Below, one piece after another: positions 63,260-64,000 of a DNA stretch of 64,000 nt; the first letter of the stretch is position 1, and each line of letters opens with the position of its first letter. The notes under the pieces were generated by a model. The model saw only the letters and a program-made list of their open reading frames with translations. It was not told the origin of the DNA and did not search any database. The stretch is from the NCBI RefSeq assembly GCF_035621135.1, contig NZ_CP141728.1, forward strand, positions 992,001-1,056,000, in the 5' to 3' direction. The position numbers were made by a program, and so were the translations under genes. This DNA is from Sinanaerobacter sp. ZZT-01. Lineage in GTDB: Bacteria; Bacillota; Clostridia; Peptostreptococcales; Anaerovoracaceae.

Positions 63260-64000
63260 TTAGTCCGTTATTTTAATGACAGCCTTAACAACTTCATCTT
63301 TTTCATTAATTGCGCATTCAAACGCCTCTTGAATCTGATCAAATTCAAACTCGTGAGTAACAATCCCTGATACATCAATCCGCCCTTCAGCGATTGCTGC
63401 GATCGCCTTTGGATATATATTGCGATACCGGAACACGGACTCTATCTTTGCCTCTTTTGCCATAATTTTACCAAAGTTAAAGAGGATTTCAGGCTCTGCT
63501 GCCAGTCCTACAAGAACAATCGTTCCTCCGTTTTTTACCAGATACGGCGTCTGTGCAATAGTAATTGGCGATCCTGCTGTTTCTATTACTTTTTCAATAC
63601 CTGCTCCTCCGGTTATTTTATCCATTTCAGCAATCACATCGACTTCTTTTCCATTTATTACCCTGGTGGCACCCAGCTTTTTTGCATATTCCAAGCGCTT
63701 TGGAATCACATCGACAACGGTAATGTCCGTTGCTCCGCTTGCTTTGCAAGCAAGCAGCGTAACCAATCCAATGCAGCCCGATCCAAGAATAATCACGTGA
63801 TCCCCAAGACCAATCTGTCCTTGTGCGGCTGCGTGTAGTCCAACGGAAAGCGGTTCCACAAGAGCTCCCTCTTTCGTGGAGATATTGTTTGGCAATTTAA
63901 AACACATATTTTCGGGAAATGCAATGTAATTTTCATAACAGCCCGGAACCGGAGGTGTTGCTAAAAACTGTACATCCGGACAAAGATTATATTTGCCTGA
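63260..64000 (-). CDS. Zinc-dependent polyol dehydrogenase (sorbitol/xylitol type), 5' end cut
   Basis: 247 residues are visible, open to the right edge; the N-terminal 95 or so lie outside. The visible part starts GKYNLCPDVQFLATPPVPGC (end of the structural-zinc loop), then EGALVEPLSVGLHAA and the NAD-binding LGSGCIGLVTLLACKASGA. Medium-chain sorbitol/xylitol dehydrogenases oxidise polyols to ketoses. Being followed directly by xylulokinase, a xylitol or arabitol to xylulose step is likely. An internal ATG at 63907 is not the real start. Confidence 0.9.
   Translation of the reverse strand, partial: SGKYNLCPDVQFLATPPVPGCYENYIAFPENMCFKLPNNISTKEGALVEPLSVGLHAAAQGQIGLGDHVIILGSGCIGLVTLLACKASGATDITVVDVIPKRLEYAKKLGATRVINGKEVDVIAEMDKITGGAGIEKVIETAGSPITIAQTPYLVKNGGTIVLVGLAAEPEILFNFGKIMAKEAKIESVFRYRNIYPKAIAAIAEGRIDVSGIVTHEFEFDQIQEAFECAINEKDEVVKAVIKITD

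Noticed and set aside
63260-63907. Complete 215-aa dehydrogenase starting at 63907
   Set aside because: The frame continues upstream to the right edge with conserved family sequence, so the ATG is internal.

Overview
The window is a low-GC (roughly 40% by eye) Gram-positive chromosome segment, best explained by an anaerobic member of the Clostridia (Bacillota). Supporting signs: strong AGGAGG-type ribosome binding sites throughout, frequent TTG/GTG starts, TTGACA-N17-TATAAT promoters, an SAM-I riboswitch ahead of metK, ferredoxin-type and radical-SAM proteins, AddB rather than RecBCD, NhaC, a YtvI-like permease, DUF3793, and an RF2 gene with a programmed +1 frameshift. I cannot name a genus from sequence alone.

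The left part (1-29 kb) is accessory and regulatory. It runs: a VanW-family gene (cut by the left edge) behind a six-fold 11-bp repeat array; a secreted ComEC-like metallo-beta-lactamase; an iron-box-like DUF3793 unit; pentapeptide-repeat protein and MATE pump; glycerol dehydrogenase; an ECF sigma/anti-sigma pair; an XRE/membrane pair; an IscR-like Rrf2 regulator; a MocR/EamA divergent pair; a methyltransferase behind an attenuator-like leader; a CD3324-like regulator; a Vat-type acetyltransferase; two AraC-GyrI regulators with a second MATE; PEBP; a DUF2089/membrane pair under a 50-bp palindrome; a MarR/MATE operon; a TetR/condensation-enzyme pair; and a scarred cassette (WYL remnant, zinc ribbon, ClbS/DfsB, radical SAM), ending in an IS200 remnant and tRNA-Thr(CGT).

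From 29 kb the window becomes more housekeeping: addB, cysK with a divergent CymR-like regulator and MerR gene, two crcB fluoride channels, a fourth MATE with a MerR-type promoter, a ferredoxin/4Fe-4S membrane protein/ArsR operon, an MCP, glutathione peroxidase, a ytvI-tex-HAD operon, rplY, secA-prfB, an orphan ATPase, a DUF362 ferredoxin, nhaC, a VanRS-like two-component system, lysC, and metK. The right end is a polyol/xylulose operon (dehydrogenase cut by the right edge, xylulokinase) with a ROK repressor.

The recurring theme is export and stress sensing: four MATE pumps sit next to different regulator types, and many small regulator operons carry readable palindromic operators inside or beside consensus promoters. 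No CRISPR array, prophage or complete transposon is visible. The least explained items are the phased repeat array upstream of vanW, the mini-ORF/terminator leader of the methyltransferase, the DUF2089 palindrome, and the ferredoxin-membrane-ArsR operon.
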